From: JBOFEH01 sp051650265
GTDB taxonomy: Bacteria > Bacillota > Clostridia > Lachnospirales > Cellulosilyticaceae
Direction of reading: 5' to 3'
Assembly (NCBI GenBank): GCA_051650265.1
Contig: JBOFIR010000110.1
Span: 1-6,349, forward strand
DNA length: 6,349 nt
This document shows, piece by piece, positions 1 through 6,258 of this stretch (position 1 is its first letter; each line of letters starts with the position of its first letter). Below the pieces are notes generated by a model that ran no database searches, was not told where the DNA came from, and saw nothing but the letters and a program-made list of their open reading frames with translations. Made by a program: the position numbers and the translations under genes.

Positions 1-705
1 GGGGCTTCCTTTAGCTTGAAAAAAGGTGATAAGCTCTCGATTATTGGGATCAATGGGGCAGGCAAATCGACCTTAATCAAATTAATGCTTGGGCTATATC
101 CTATAGAAAAAGGGAGAATCCTTATCAACGGGTATGAGCTGTCCGAGTATGAGATAGGGGATGTGCGCCGGTTATTTTCCATTTTGTTTCAGACATTTGT
201 GCAGTATCCATTGAGCTTGCGAGATAATGTGGTGCTTTCTGATCTGGCGAGACAAGGAGATGACGCGGCAGTCTTAGAGGCGCTCAGTAAAAGTGGTATG
301 GATGAACACCTTGGGAAGTTTCACCAAGGGCTAGATACGTACATGACGAGGCAGTTTGATGATGAGGGGGTAGAGCTCTCTAAGGGACAGTGGCAGAAGA
401 TTGCACTCTCTCGGGCTTATTTCAAGGATGCACCGATTATTGTCTTTGATGAGCCATCTGCTGCCCTAGATGCTCAGGCTGAGAACCAGATCTTTGAGAA
501 CTTCGAGGCTATTGCCCAGGAAAAGACAGGGATCATGATCTCCCACCGCATCTCTAGTGCCAAACTCTCCAACAAGGTGATTGTACTGGATCAAGGGCGG
601 ATTATAGAGCAAGGAACCCATGAGGAGCTTGTGGCAACAGAAGGGCTTTATGCCAAACTGTACGAACTCCAACGTGAAAAATACGCCATAAAGGAGGCGC
701 AGTAA
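1..705 (+). CDS. ABC transporter ATP-binding domain, C-terminal part (5' end outside window)
   Basis: The reading frame is open from the first base, so this is the C-terminal 234 residues of a longer protein. A TTG at position 16 could be read as a start, but it lies in the strand just before Walker A (GASFSLKKGD...), so it is almost certainly an internal leucine. Counting from base 1, Walker A GINGAGKST is residues 16-24, the Q-loop glutamine is 64, the signature LSKGQ is 126-130, Walker B ends in D150 with catalytic E151, and the switch histidine is H182. It therefore hydrolyses ATP to drive transport at the inner face of the membrane. The missing N-terminal part probably carries transmembrane helices like its neighbour. 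The third signature residue is K instead of G. The next gene starts one base after the stop, which suggests a heterodimeric exporter. The substrate is unknown; the signature followed by QWQ is common in peptide and lantibiotic exporters (family knowledge). Confidence 0.93.
   Translation, partial: GASFSLKKGDKLSIIGINGAGKSTLIKLMLGLYPIEKGRILINGYELSEYEIGDVRRLFSILFQTFVQYPLSLRDNVVLSDLARQGDDAAVLEALSKSGMDEHLGKFHQGLDTYMTRQFDDEGVELSKGQWQKIALSRAYFKDAPIIVFDEPSAALDAQAENQIFENFEAIAQEKTGIMISHRISSAKLSNKVIVLDQGRIIEQGTHEELVATEGLYAKLYELQREKYAIKEAQ
691..697 (+). promoter_or_regulatory. Ribosome binding site of the second ABC gene, inside the first ABC gene
   Basis: AAGGAGG lies in the last codons of the upstream ABC gene, nine bases before ATG 707. 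It supports this start and indicates translational coupling of the two transporter subunits. Confidence 0.85.
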
Positions 706-706
706 G

Positions 707-2491
707 ATGGAGCAACTGAAGGTTTTTCTAAGAAGTATTGTCAAGAATGTAGGCTTTGGAATACAGACGTGTTTTCGCGCGTCAAAAAAATATTTTTTCC
801 TCAAGTGTTTGGTACTTTGTTCTACAACGTTTATGCCACTGATGAGTATATGGTTGTGGAAGGAGATCCTCAATGGGATTGTCACGATTCAGACTGCCAG
901 GAATACGGTGATCGCTTGTTTGGTAGGTTATTTTTTGATCCAAATGATCACCTATCTACTCGCAAGGTTAGATGTGTATCTGAATGAACGGTATATGGAT
1001 GAGCTGACATTCTATATGGAGTCAGTCATGATCGAGAAGATTTCAGGAATTGATATTGCCTTCTTTGATTCAGCATCTATGGGGGATAAAGTACGCCATG
1101 CGAGAAGACATTTTTGGACGATGAATGAGATGACTTGGTTGGTCTTTGATATCCTGTCAGAGCTGATCAATATTGTTGCAGTCTTTTTCATCGTCAGTCG
1201 CTATAAGCCATGGATTGGTGTACTGACATTGCTACTGCTCATCCCTTTTATGCTTTACAACAAGAAGTATACAGAAGCATGCCTTGAGCGGACCAAGAAC
1301 CAACTTCGAGATCAGCGCAAGATGGACTATTGCAGTGAACTCTTCTTTGATAACAATGTCCAGTTTGAGATCAAGCTCAATGGGATCCATGAGTATTTTA
1401 TCCATTTGCAAGATAGGTTGTGGCGCAAACTCTACCGTATCAATAAAGGCGCAGAGGTGAAATATCAGATTGGCAATGGACTGATCTTGATGCTCAATGT
1501 CTCAAGTGAGTGTATTGTACTACTAGTATCCGTGATAGATGTGATCGGTGGGAAGATTGGACTTGGAGACTTGCAGTATAACCTCAGCATGGTAACTAGA
1601 CTACGTGAGCAAGCCAGTGTGCTGATGCGAGATATCAACACGTTCATCGTCAATAATAAGAGTTTGGTTGAACTGCAAGAATTCATGAATATTGTACCTG
1701 AGATTGAGAGCAGTGGGGAACGTGTCCCAAGTGCCAACCCACGCATCGCATTTTGTAATGTGTCCTTTCACTATCCCAATGCTCAGGAAGACGTGCTCAA
1801 AGACTGCTCCTTTGTGATTGAACCTAATGAAAAAATAGGACTCATAGGACTCAATGGTGCAGGCAAATCCACGATTATCAAGCTACTTTTTAGATTTTAT
1901 GACCCACAGCAAGGCAGCATCACTCTAGATGGTGTAGATATTAGGGAATATGATGTGAACCTTGTGCGGCAGATCTTCGGAGTGCTGTTCCAAGACTATG
2001 TGAGCTATTGCTTACCGCTTCGGGAGATTATTGCCTTATCAGACTTTGAGGCGCGTTTTGATGATGAGAAGCTAAAAAAAGCGTGCGACATCAGTGGGGT
2101 ATCAGCCATTATCAAAGACTGGGAATCAGGGTATGATAGCGTACTGGGTAGATACTATGCAGACAACGGCAAAGACCTCTCAGGTGGTCAGTGGCAGCTA
2201 GTAGGACTGGCGAGGGCTTACTTCAAGGAGAGTAACTATATGATACTCGATGAACCCTCTGCATCACTCGATCCGATCTCAGAAGATCGCATCTTCAAGC
2301 AGCTCTATGAGCTGAGCAAAGGCAAGAGCTCGATTACGATCTCACACAGATTATCCAATACCATCTTGGCAGATCGTATCCTTGTGATTGGGGATGGTCA
2401 TATTATCGAACAGGGATCTCACTTTGAGCTGATCAAGCAAAAGGGAAGGTATGCACATTTGTTTGGGCTACAGGCGAGTCAGTATAGTTAA
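707..2491 (+). CDS. ABC exporter, fused permease and ATP-binding domains
   Basis: This is a 594-residue half-transporter with the usual exporter layout: a membrane domain (about residues 1-320) followed by a nucleotide-binding domain (about 345-590). Hydrophobic segments lie near residues 29-50, 66-86, 145-163, 168-185 and 256-281; some hold two helices. The ATPase motifs are complete: Walker A GLNGAGKST 381-389, Q-loop Q429, signature LSGGQ 491-495, Walker B YMILDEP 511-517 with E516, and H547. It would export a substrate across the cytoplasmic membrane. The start is ATG 707, with AAGGAGG at 691-697 inside the end of the preceding gene and a nine-base gap. The two genes are thus one operon and probably form a heterodimer. 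LSGGQWQ resembles lantibiotic and peptide exporters, but no N-terminal peptidase domain is present, so any leader cleavage would be done elsewhere. The substrate is not determined. Confidence 0.95.
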   Translation: MEQLKVFLRSIVKNVGFGIQTCFRASKKYFFLKCLVLCSTTFMPLMSIWLWKEILNGIVTIQTARNTVIACLVGYFLIQMITYLLARLDVYLNERYMDELTFYMESVMIEKISGIDIAFFDSASMGDKVRHARRHFWTMNEMTWLVFDILSELINIVAVFFIVSRYKPWIGVLTLLLLIPFMLYNKKYTEACLERTKNQLRDQRKMDYCSELFFDNNVQFEIKLNGIHEYFIHLQDRLWRKLYRINKGAEVKYQIGNGLILMLNVSSECIVLLVSVIDVIGGKIGLGDLQYNLSMVTRLREQASVLMRDINTFIVNNKSLVELQEFMNIVPEIESSGERVPSANPRIAFCNVSFHYPNAQEDVLKDCSFVIEPNEKIGLIGLNGAGKSTIIKLLFRFYDPQQGSITLDGVDIREYDVNLVRQIFGVLFQDYVSYCLPLREIIALSDFEARFDDEKLKKACDISGVSAIIKDWESGYDSVLGRYYADNGKDLSGGQWQLVGLARAYFKESNYMILDEPSASLDPISEDRIFKQLYELSKGKSSITISHRLSNTILADRILVIGDGHIIEQGSHFELIKQKGRYAHLFGLQASQYS

Positions 2492-2513
2492 GATAGAAGA
2501 ATGAATACACATG

Positions 2514-2547
2514 AAAAGACGTGATCCAATGAGGGTCACGTCTTTTT
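2514..2547. terminator. Rho-independent terminator between convergent genes
   Basis: The arms 2514-2527 and 2533-2546 pair over 14 base pairs with one G-T wobble, around the five-base loop AATGA. The plus-strand arm ends in TTTTT, and the minus-strand transcript would end in TTTT, so it can act in both directions. It lies 22 bases after the ABC stop and 14 bases after the stop of the minus-strand hydrolase gene, where a shared terminator is expected. Confidence 0.9.
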
Positions 2548-2560
2548 GATGGCGCATGTA

Positions 2561-3268
2561 TTAAAAGGTGTCAAAGTCATTTAGGATCTTTGTACCTTTG
2601 ATGTTGAGTGCATCTTCAAGAAGCGTATTTCTTCCAAACGGTACAGGTAATAAGACTTTAGTACTATCTGGGAAGTGTGCTAGCAAGGATAGTGCTTCTT
2701 CAGGTTGCATATGAACGATATCAATGATGAGTCGCTCAGAACCTGCTAGTGCGGATACGATTGTATGACGTTGCTGAGGATTTGATACTGTCAAATCTCC
2801 ACAAAGCGTTATTTTTGAGTCGGCATTGTAGAAAGAATAGCCCAAAGATTCATCAGTATGATAGGTGTTAAAGCAACGCACTGTGGCAGTGCCTATAGAT
2901 CCAAGATAGTTTTCAGTAGCCTCAATATATTGGATAGAAATACCCATAGATGATTGTACGAGGCATTCAATAAGGCATTTGCAAGTTGCTAATGTTTGCT
3001 GAGGTGCAACAATTGTAATGGTTTGTTGCAAGAGTTTGTAGAGATAAATGACAAGACCTGGTAAGCCTGCTAGATGATCGATATGATGATGCGTGAGGAA
3101 GATGGTGTTGATGTTCTTTGCCACCTTGCCAAGGCGAAGGAGCTGCCTTTGTGTACCTTCACCACAATCAACAATAACAGCTGTATGTTGGTCTATTTCA
3201 ATGAGCGTACTTTGAGAGTTTCTGCCTAATGTCGGGAAACTACTCGTTCCTAAAAGTGTTATTTTCAT
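2561..3268 (-). CDS. RNase Z-like metallo-beta-lactamase-fold hydrolase, short form
   Basis: This 235-residue cytosolic protein has no signal peptide. The N-terminus (MKITLLGTSSF, then VDCGEGTQRQLL at 33-44) matches the start of RNase Z, the tRNA 3'-end processing enzyme, and related metal-dependent hydrolases. The metal motif HxHxDH is H60, H62, D64, H65; the next ligand is probably H137 (TYH before a SLGY motif), then D158 (CGD). H186 in VHMQPEEA resembles the GHxTxxEA histidine. The final ligand, normally in an LTH motif, aligns with V209 in LLPVPFGR, so it seems lost. The protein is well below the roughly 300 residues of bacterial RNase Z and lacks the exosite arm. The frame stays open upstream to 3442, but the start at 3268 is chosen because GGAGG precedes it by nine bases, a promoter lies just upstream, and homology begins there. 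It is probably a phosphodiesterase-like relative, not the housekeeping RNase Z. Substrate unknown. Confidence 0.88.
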   Translation of the reverse strand: MKITLLGTSSFPTLGRNSQSTLIEIDQHTAVIVDCGEGTQRQLLRLGKVAKNINTIFLTHHHIDHLAGLPGLVIYLYKLLQQTITIVAPQQTLATCKCLIECLVQSSMGISIQYIEATENYLGSIGTATVRCFNTYHTDESLGYSFYNADSKITLCGDLTVSNPQQRHTIVSALAGSERLIIDIVHMQPEEALSLLAHFPDSTKVLLPVPFGRNTLLEDALNIKGTKILNDFDTF

Positions 3269-3277
3269 GATGCGTGA

Positions 3278-3282
3278 CCTCC
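3278..3282 (-). promoter_or_regulatory. Ribosome binding site that fixes the hydrolase start
   Basis: On the minus strand GGAGG is followed after nine bases by ATG at 3268. This decides against the much longer upstream-extended reading frame, which would place the start 58 codons earlier, beyond the promoter. Confidence 0.85.
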
Positions 3283-3299
3283 GATTGAATATGAGAGTT

Positions 3300-3328
3300 A
3301 GTTTATAGGGGATAGAGGGAAACGTCAA
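3300..3328 (-). promoter_or_regulatory. Sigma-A-type promoter of the hydrolase gene
   Basis: On the minus strand TTGACG (3323-3328) and TAAACT (3300-3305) are separated by exactly 17 bases, about 30 bases upstream of the ATG. TATAAA overlapping the -10 is an alternative. The position gives a short leader holding the ribosome binding site. Confidence 0.7.
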
Positions 3329-3370
3329 CCTAAATGATGTGAAAATATCTTGTCGTAGAAGGTGGACAGA

Positions 3371-3400
3371 TATGAAATAGTTCAAAGTATATGATATACT
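3371..3400 (+). promoter_or_regulatory. Extended -10 promoter of the Rpn-family gene
   Basis: TGATATACT at 3392-3400 is an extended -10 element (TG, one base, TATACT). The -35 region 17-18 bases upstream (TATGAA or ATGAAA) is weak, which an extended -10 can compensate for. The leader to ATG 3455 would be about 45-50 bases. It overlaps a palindrome that could hold an operator. Confidence 0.55.
3386..3400. repeat. Perfect AT-rich palindrome over the Rpn gene -10
   Basis: AGTATAT and ATATACT are inverted copies around a single central G. TTCA (3381-3384) and TGAA (3400-3403) extend the symmetry with one offset base. It coincides with the -10 element of the Rpn-family gene, so a repressor could bind here. 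AT-rich promoter sequence can also produce this by chance. Confidence 0.6.
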
Positions 3401-3454
3401 GAAGGAAGAAAATGACGATACTTTGACTAGAGTAAGTGACATAGGAGAGAATAA

Positions 3455-4309
3455 ATGGAAAGATTGAAGCCACTAAATGATTTTATTTTTAAAAAATTGT
3501 TCGGTGAAAAAGATGATGAACCAGTACTAATAGCTTTTTTAAATGCTGTACTTAAGAGAACGCAAAAGGAAAAACTTACTGAAATTGAAATCATAGAAAA
3601 CAAAGAGCTTACGAAGGCACTTATAGAGGATAAAACGGGAAGGATTGATGTAAGGGCCAAAACGGCTAGAGGAGAGCAAATTGATATAGAAGTACAGTTA
3701 ACGGATCAATCTAATATGGATAAAAGAACACTATTCTATTGGGGGAAATTATATTTAGAGGGAATTAAGCAGGGTGAGGATTATAGAAATCTTAATAAGG
3801 TTATAACGATTAATCTATTAGATTTTAACTTTCTAGATACCAAGAATTATCATAGTTCATTTCATCTGTGGGAGGATGTAGAGAAAGATTATATGTTAAC
3901 AGATTTAGTTGAAATACATTTTATAGAATTACCTAAGTTTAGGAAATTAGAGCAAAAAAATTATAAAGAGGAAGCCTTGCAAAGGTGGCTGACATTTTTA
4001 GAAAAAGATATTTCAAAGGAGATATTAGAGGAGTTGATGCAGATGGAGCCAGCCATAAAGATGGCAGAAGAAAAACTTGACTTCTTAAGTAGTGACCCAA
4101 AAACTATCGAATTATATAAAGCAAGGGAGTATTCTGCTCATGAAAGGGCAAATCTTCTCACTACAGGAATTGAAAGAGGGGAAAAGAAAGCTAAGATGGA
4201 GATTGCCGTTGCACTTTTAGACATCTTAGATGATGAAATGATTTCTATAAAAACAGGATTAGACAAAGAAGAAATACAAAAGTTGAGAAATGAGTATATA
4301 GGAAGTTGA
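3455..4309 (+). CDS. Rpn-family recombination-promoting nuclease / PD-(D/E)XK putative transposase
   Basis: This 284-residue protein has the pattern of the Rpn / PDDEXK_2 family, whose characterised E. coli members are Mg-dependent DNA endonucleases that stimulate RecA-independent recombination (family knowledge). The N-terminus has the typical LNDFIFKKLFG (7-17). The nuclease core is GRIDVR with D65, then IDIEVQ with E79 and Q81, followed by KRTLFYWGKLY (90-100) and a GEDY loop near 107-110. The C-terminal helices carry a TGLDKEEIQKL segment like the TGLs-EEI tails of the family. The start ATG 3455 has AGGAG at 3443-3447, seven bases before it. The gene is clearly more AT-rich than its neighbours (hand counts of several 60-base lines gave about 25-45% GC, against about 50% or more in two lines of the ABC gene), which suggests recent acquisition. 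I see no terminal inverted repeats or target duplication. The frame is intact, so the product is probably active, but its role here is unknown. Confidence 0.9.
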   Translation: MERLKPLNDFIFKKLFGEKDDEPVLIAFLNAVLKRTQKEKLTEIEIIENKELTKALIEDKTGRIDVRAKTARGEQIDIEVQLTDQSNMDKRTLFYWGKLYLEGIKQGEDYRNLNKVITINLLDFNFLDTKNYHSSFHLWEDVEKDYMLTDLVEIHFIELPKFRKLEQKNYKEEALQRWLTFLEKDISKEILEELMQMEPAIKMAEEKLDFLSSDPKTIELYKAREYSAHERANLLTTGIERGEKKAKMEIAVALLDILDDEMISIKTGLDKEEIQKLRNEYIGS

Positions 4310-4346
4310 AAATGAGTCTCCGTAATGTTGAATTTTGAAGAAATCC

Positions 4347-4377
4347 TTGACCTGTACGTTAGGGATACCTGTATATT
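4347..4377 (+). promoter_or_regulatory. Promoter of the MerR gene with 19-base spacer
   Basis: TTGACC (4347-4352) and TATATT (4372-4377) are separated by 19 bases, the over-long spacing typical of promoters that MerR-family proteins activate by distorting DNA. Symmetry in the spacer is weak (GTA 4354-4356 against TAC 4366-4368), and CCTGTA occurs twice as a direct repeat (4351-4356 and 4368-4373). Probable autoregulation is inferred. Confidence 0.6.
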
Positions 4378-4395
4378 AAGGGCTAGAATGATACC

Positions 4396-4402
4396 GAGGA
4401 GG
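4396..4402 (+). promoter_or_regulatory. Ribosome binding site of the MerR gene, two adjacent ATG codons
   Basis: GAGGAGG is five bases before ATG 4408 and eight bases before ATG 4411. The second spacing is nearer the optimum, so the protein may begin one codon later than annotated. The effect is a single methionine. Confidence 0.8.
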
Positions 4403-4407
4403 CGATT

Positions 4408-5313
4408 ATGATGCAGATTAATGAGGTAATCAAGCAAGTTGATTTGAGTAGGCGTGCAGTCAAGTATTATGAGGAGGCTGGGCTTTTAGAGGTTGATAAA
4501 GGAGAAAATGGCTATAGGAATTATAGTGAGGAAGATGTACGTATTCTGAAGGAAATTGCTATTTATCGTAAATTAGGGATTAGTATCAAAGATATTAAGA
4601 TCCTACTTGGAGGTCAAAATAAGCAGCTTCTTGAAACGATCTATCATGAAAAAAGAAGCCAATTAGAAGAAGCAAATCATGAAGTAGAAGCATTAAAACA
4701 GTTTATAGAAAAGCATGATGTAGAGAAGTTCTATGAGGGATTGGATTATAAGACAATTGGCAGAGCAATCCAGGAGATGATTCCAGGGGTTTATGGGTAC
4801 TTCTTTATGAACCATTTTATGCCTTATCTTCAGATCCAGATTGAAACACCTGAGCAGCAGGAGGCCTATGAGCATATTATTGCTTTTTGGGATGGGGTGA
4901 ATATTAAGATCCCACTAGTGATGAGACTCAGTAGTTATCTGATGTCCAAATTACCTAAGCCAAGTCTAGAGCAAATGGCTACGCGTATGGAAGCACAACT
5001 CAGAAAGTATTTGAATGCCACAGAGGAAGAGTACGAGGCACTCAAGAGGCAGACAAAGCAGGGGGTTAGGATGCAGAATAGTTTGTTTTACAAATATCAC
5101 CCTGCCTTTATTGCAAAGCGAAAATTTATGAAGAGCTTACAAGACTGCGGGTACAATGATATCTTTATTCCAAATATGATCGTATTGTCGCCTCATTACA
5201 AGGCCTATCATGAGGCGCTTACCCAGATGAACCATAGAATTTGCAAAGATTTAGGGCTCTATTATGATTCACAGTACAATTTGATCATGAAAAAGGCAGA
5301 TAAGGCGCATTAG
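4408..5313 (+). CDS. MerR-family transcriptional regulator with large C-terminal domain
   Basis: This 301-residue cytosolic DNA-binding protein has the MerR helix-turn-helix and wing at residues 2-70: INEVIKQVDLSRRAVKYYEE, then GYRNYSEEDVRIL and LGISIKDIKILL. A charged helix near 75-105 (LLETIYHEKRSQLEEA) fits the antiparallel dimerisation coiled coil. Residues about 108-301 form a domain of roughly 195 residues that I do not recognise; in MerR proteins this part senses the effector. It is not rich in cysteines as in metal sensors, so a small molecule, peptide or membrane signal is more likely. The promoter ahead of it and that of the CPBP gene downstream both have 19-base spacers, so it probably controls both. 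ATG 4411 is an equally good start. The 85-base gap to the CPBP gene holds a second promoter, so the two may be transcribed together or separately. Confidence 0.9.
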   Translation: MMQINEVIKQVDLSRRAVKYYEEAGLLEVDKGENGYRNYSEEDVRILKEIAIYRKLGISIKDIKILLGGQNKQLLETIYHEKRSQLEEANHEVEALKQFIEKHDVEKFYEGLDYKTIGRAIQEMIPGVYGYFFMNHFMPYLQIQIETPEQQEAYEHIIAFWDGVNIKIPLVMRLSSYLMSKLPKPSLEQMATRMEAQLRKYLNATEEEYEALKRQTKQGVRMQNSLFYKYHPAFIAKRKFMKSLQDCGYNDIFIPNMIVLSPHYKAYHEALTQMNHRICKDLGLYYDSQYNLIMKKADKAH

Positions 5314-5329
5314 TTTGAGTGAATAAGTA

Positions 5330-5360
5330 TTGACATAGGACTTACTCCCAGGTTTAAACT
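5330..5360 (+). promoter_or_regulatory. MerR-type promoter and operator of the CPBP gene
   Basis: TTGACA (5330-5335) and TAAACT (5355-5360) are 19 bases apart. The spacer contains an imperfect dyad, 5336-5350, TAGGACTTACTCCCA, where five of seven arm positions pair around T5343. This is the standard layout of MerR-activated promoters: operator between -35 and -10, with an over-long spacer. The adjacent merR gene is the natural regulator. A TTTAAA at 5353-5358 with 17-base spacing is an alternative -10 that would remove the MerR argument. Confidence 0.65.
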
Positions 5361-5398
5361 CAGTATATAAAAATTTTTCTGTTTAAAGGAGTTATACT

Positions 5399-6196
5399 AT
5401 GCCGCTCAAAAGACCTGTTGTAAGCTTTGTTGTATTAACCAATATATTATTTATACCACTCTTTTTATTGGTGGGGCTGACTATCATGTTAGGACTTCCA
5501 CAGATATTCTTTGACGTCGCCTTATGTATTGCATCATGGGCATCCACCTTTGCGTTTCTGATTTTATTCAAGAGGATTTACCCTGGGCAGCGTATTGGGA
5601 CATATATCAAGAGTAAGTTCAGTGAAAAGATCGATGGGCGTGTGGTAATGGGGATTGTACTGATTCAAGTGGTGATCTTCCTCATCGTTGTCTATATGAC
5701 CCGCGAAACGAAGCAGGTGGATGCACCGCTTTTAAGTGTTTCATCAGTGGGTATGTTAGGATATATGTTCGTAAAAAACCTTTTTGCAGGGCCGCTAGGT
5801 GAGGAACTCGGTTGGCGAGGGTTTGCAGGGCAGGCACTTCAGCAGAAATATAGTGCTTTAAAGTCAGCGGTGATCGTTGGTTTTTGGTGGGGATTATGGC
5901 ACCTGCCTATATGGTTTACCACAGGATTTACAGGGATGGCACTACTGCGATACATAGGATTATTTATGGTATCTATAATAGCTGTCAGTATCGTGATGAC
6001 CGCATGTTACAATCTCAATAAGAATCTTGTGATTCCGATCATCATCCATCAGCTTTTTAACTTCTTTATAGGGCTCATCAATGGGGAGATATTAGTGATT
6101 ATAGGGTATTACGCCGTATTGTACAGCGTAGTGGCACTAGGATTGATACTGCTCAACCCAAAGGGATGCCTCTATGGGACGTATCAAAGGGATTAA
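5399..6196 (+). CDS. CPBP-family intramembrane metalloprotease (CAAX protease / bacteriocin-processing type)
   Basis: This 265-residue membrane protein has about seven or eight hydrophobic segments (near 8-32, 36-57, 82-100, 116-130, 154-172, 181-203, 210-225 and 230-252). The three CPBP (Abi, CAAX protease) motifs are present in order: EELGWRG with E135, E136 and R140; FWWGLWH ending in H168; and HQLFN with H217 and N221. These residues form the metal and catalytic site inside the membrane in this family. CPBP proteins cleave prenylated or membrane substrates, and some act as bacteriocin immunity or processing factors. Here the substrate is unknown. The start ATG 5399 is supported by AAAGGAG (5385-5391), seven bases before it. 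The gene is preceded by a MerR-type promoter and the merR gene, so expression is probably inducible. It ends with tandem TAA TAA stops and a strong terminator. Confidence 0.93.
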   Translation: MPLKRPVVSFVVLTNILFIPLFLLVGLTIMLGLPQIFFDVALCIASWASTFAFLILFKRIYPGQRIGTYIKSKFSEKIDGRVVMGIVLIQVVIFLIVVYMTRETKQVDAPLLSVSSVGMLGYMFVKNLFAGPLGEELGWRGFAGQALQQKYSALKSAVIVGFWWGLWHLPIWFTTGFTGMALLRYIGLFMVSIIAVSIVMTACYNLNKNLVIPIIIHQLFNFFIGLINGEILVIIGYYAVLYSVVALGLILLNPKGCLYGTYQRD

Positions 6197-6201
6197 TAAG
6201 A

Positions 6202-6258
6202 TATAGAAATAAAAGAGAAGGGATAGATTTGGTCTATTCCTTCTCTTTTGTTTCTATA
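6202..6258. terminator. Very long hairpin terminator after the CPBP gene
   Basis: The arms 6202-6227 and 6233-6258 pair over 26 bases with two G-T wobbles, around a five-base TTTGG loop. The inner arm ends in TTTT (6246-6249), and the reverse strand also has a TTTT run, so it can end transcription from both sides. It sits five bases after the CPBP stop codon, and the stop of the convergent partial gene lies within its right arm. Confidence 0.85.

Noticed and set aside
16..18. TTG as the start of the first ABC gene
   Set aside because: The frame is open to base 1, the residues before it fit the beta strand preceding Walker A, and no ribosome binding site can be placed. The gene is simply cut by the window edge.
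466..885. Minus-strand open frame of 139 codons over the ABC gene junction
   Set aside because: It lies antisense to two genes with complete ABC motifs and has no domain signature or ribosome binding site I can support.
1465..1746. Minus-strand open frame inside the second ABC gene
   Set aside because: It is antisense to conserved coding sequence, and its serine- and leucine-rich composition is typical of a shadow frame.
3423..3440. TTGACT and an ACTTACTC match (minus strand) resembling the CPBP operator
   Set aside because: No -10 element follows at a usable distance, and an eight-base match is expected by chance in a sequence of this size.
3269..3442. N-terminal extension of the minus-strand hydrolase by 58 codons
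   Set aside because: The added peptide is low in similarity to any domain, crosses the probable promoter at 3300-3328, and the start at 3268 has a good ribosome binding site and matches where family homology begins.
3455..4309. Complete insertion sequence around the Rpn-family gene
   Set aside because: I found no terminal inverted repeats or target-site duplication flanking the gene, so only the gene itself is annotated.
4138..4437. Minus-strand open frame across the Rpn-MerR junction
   Set aside because: It overlaps two well-supported genes and the merR promoter, with no recognisable protein features.
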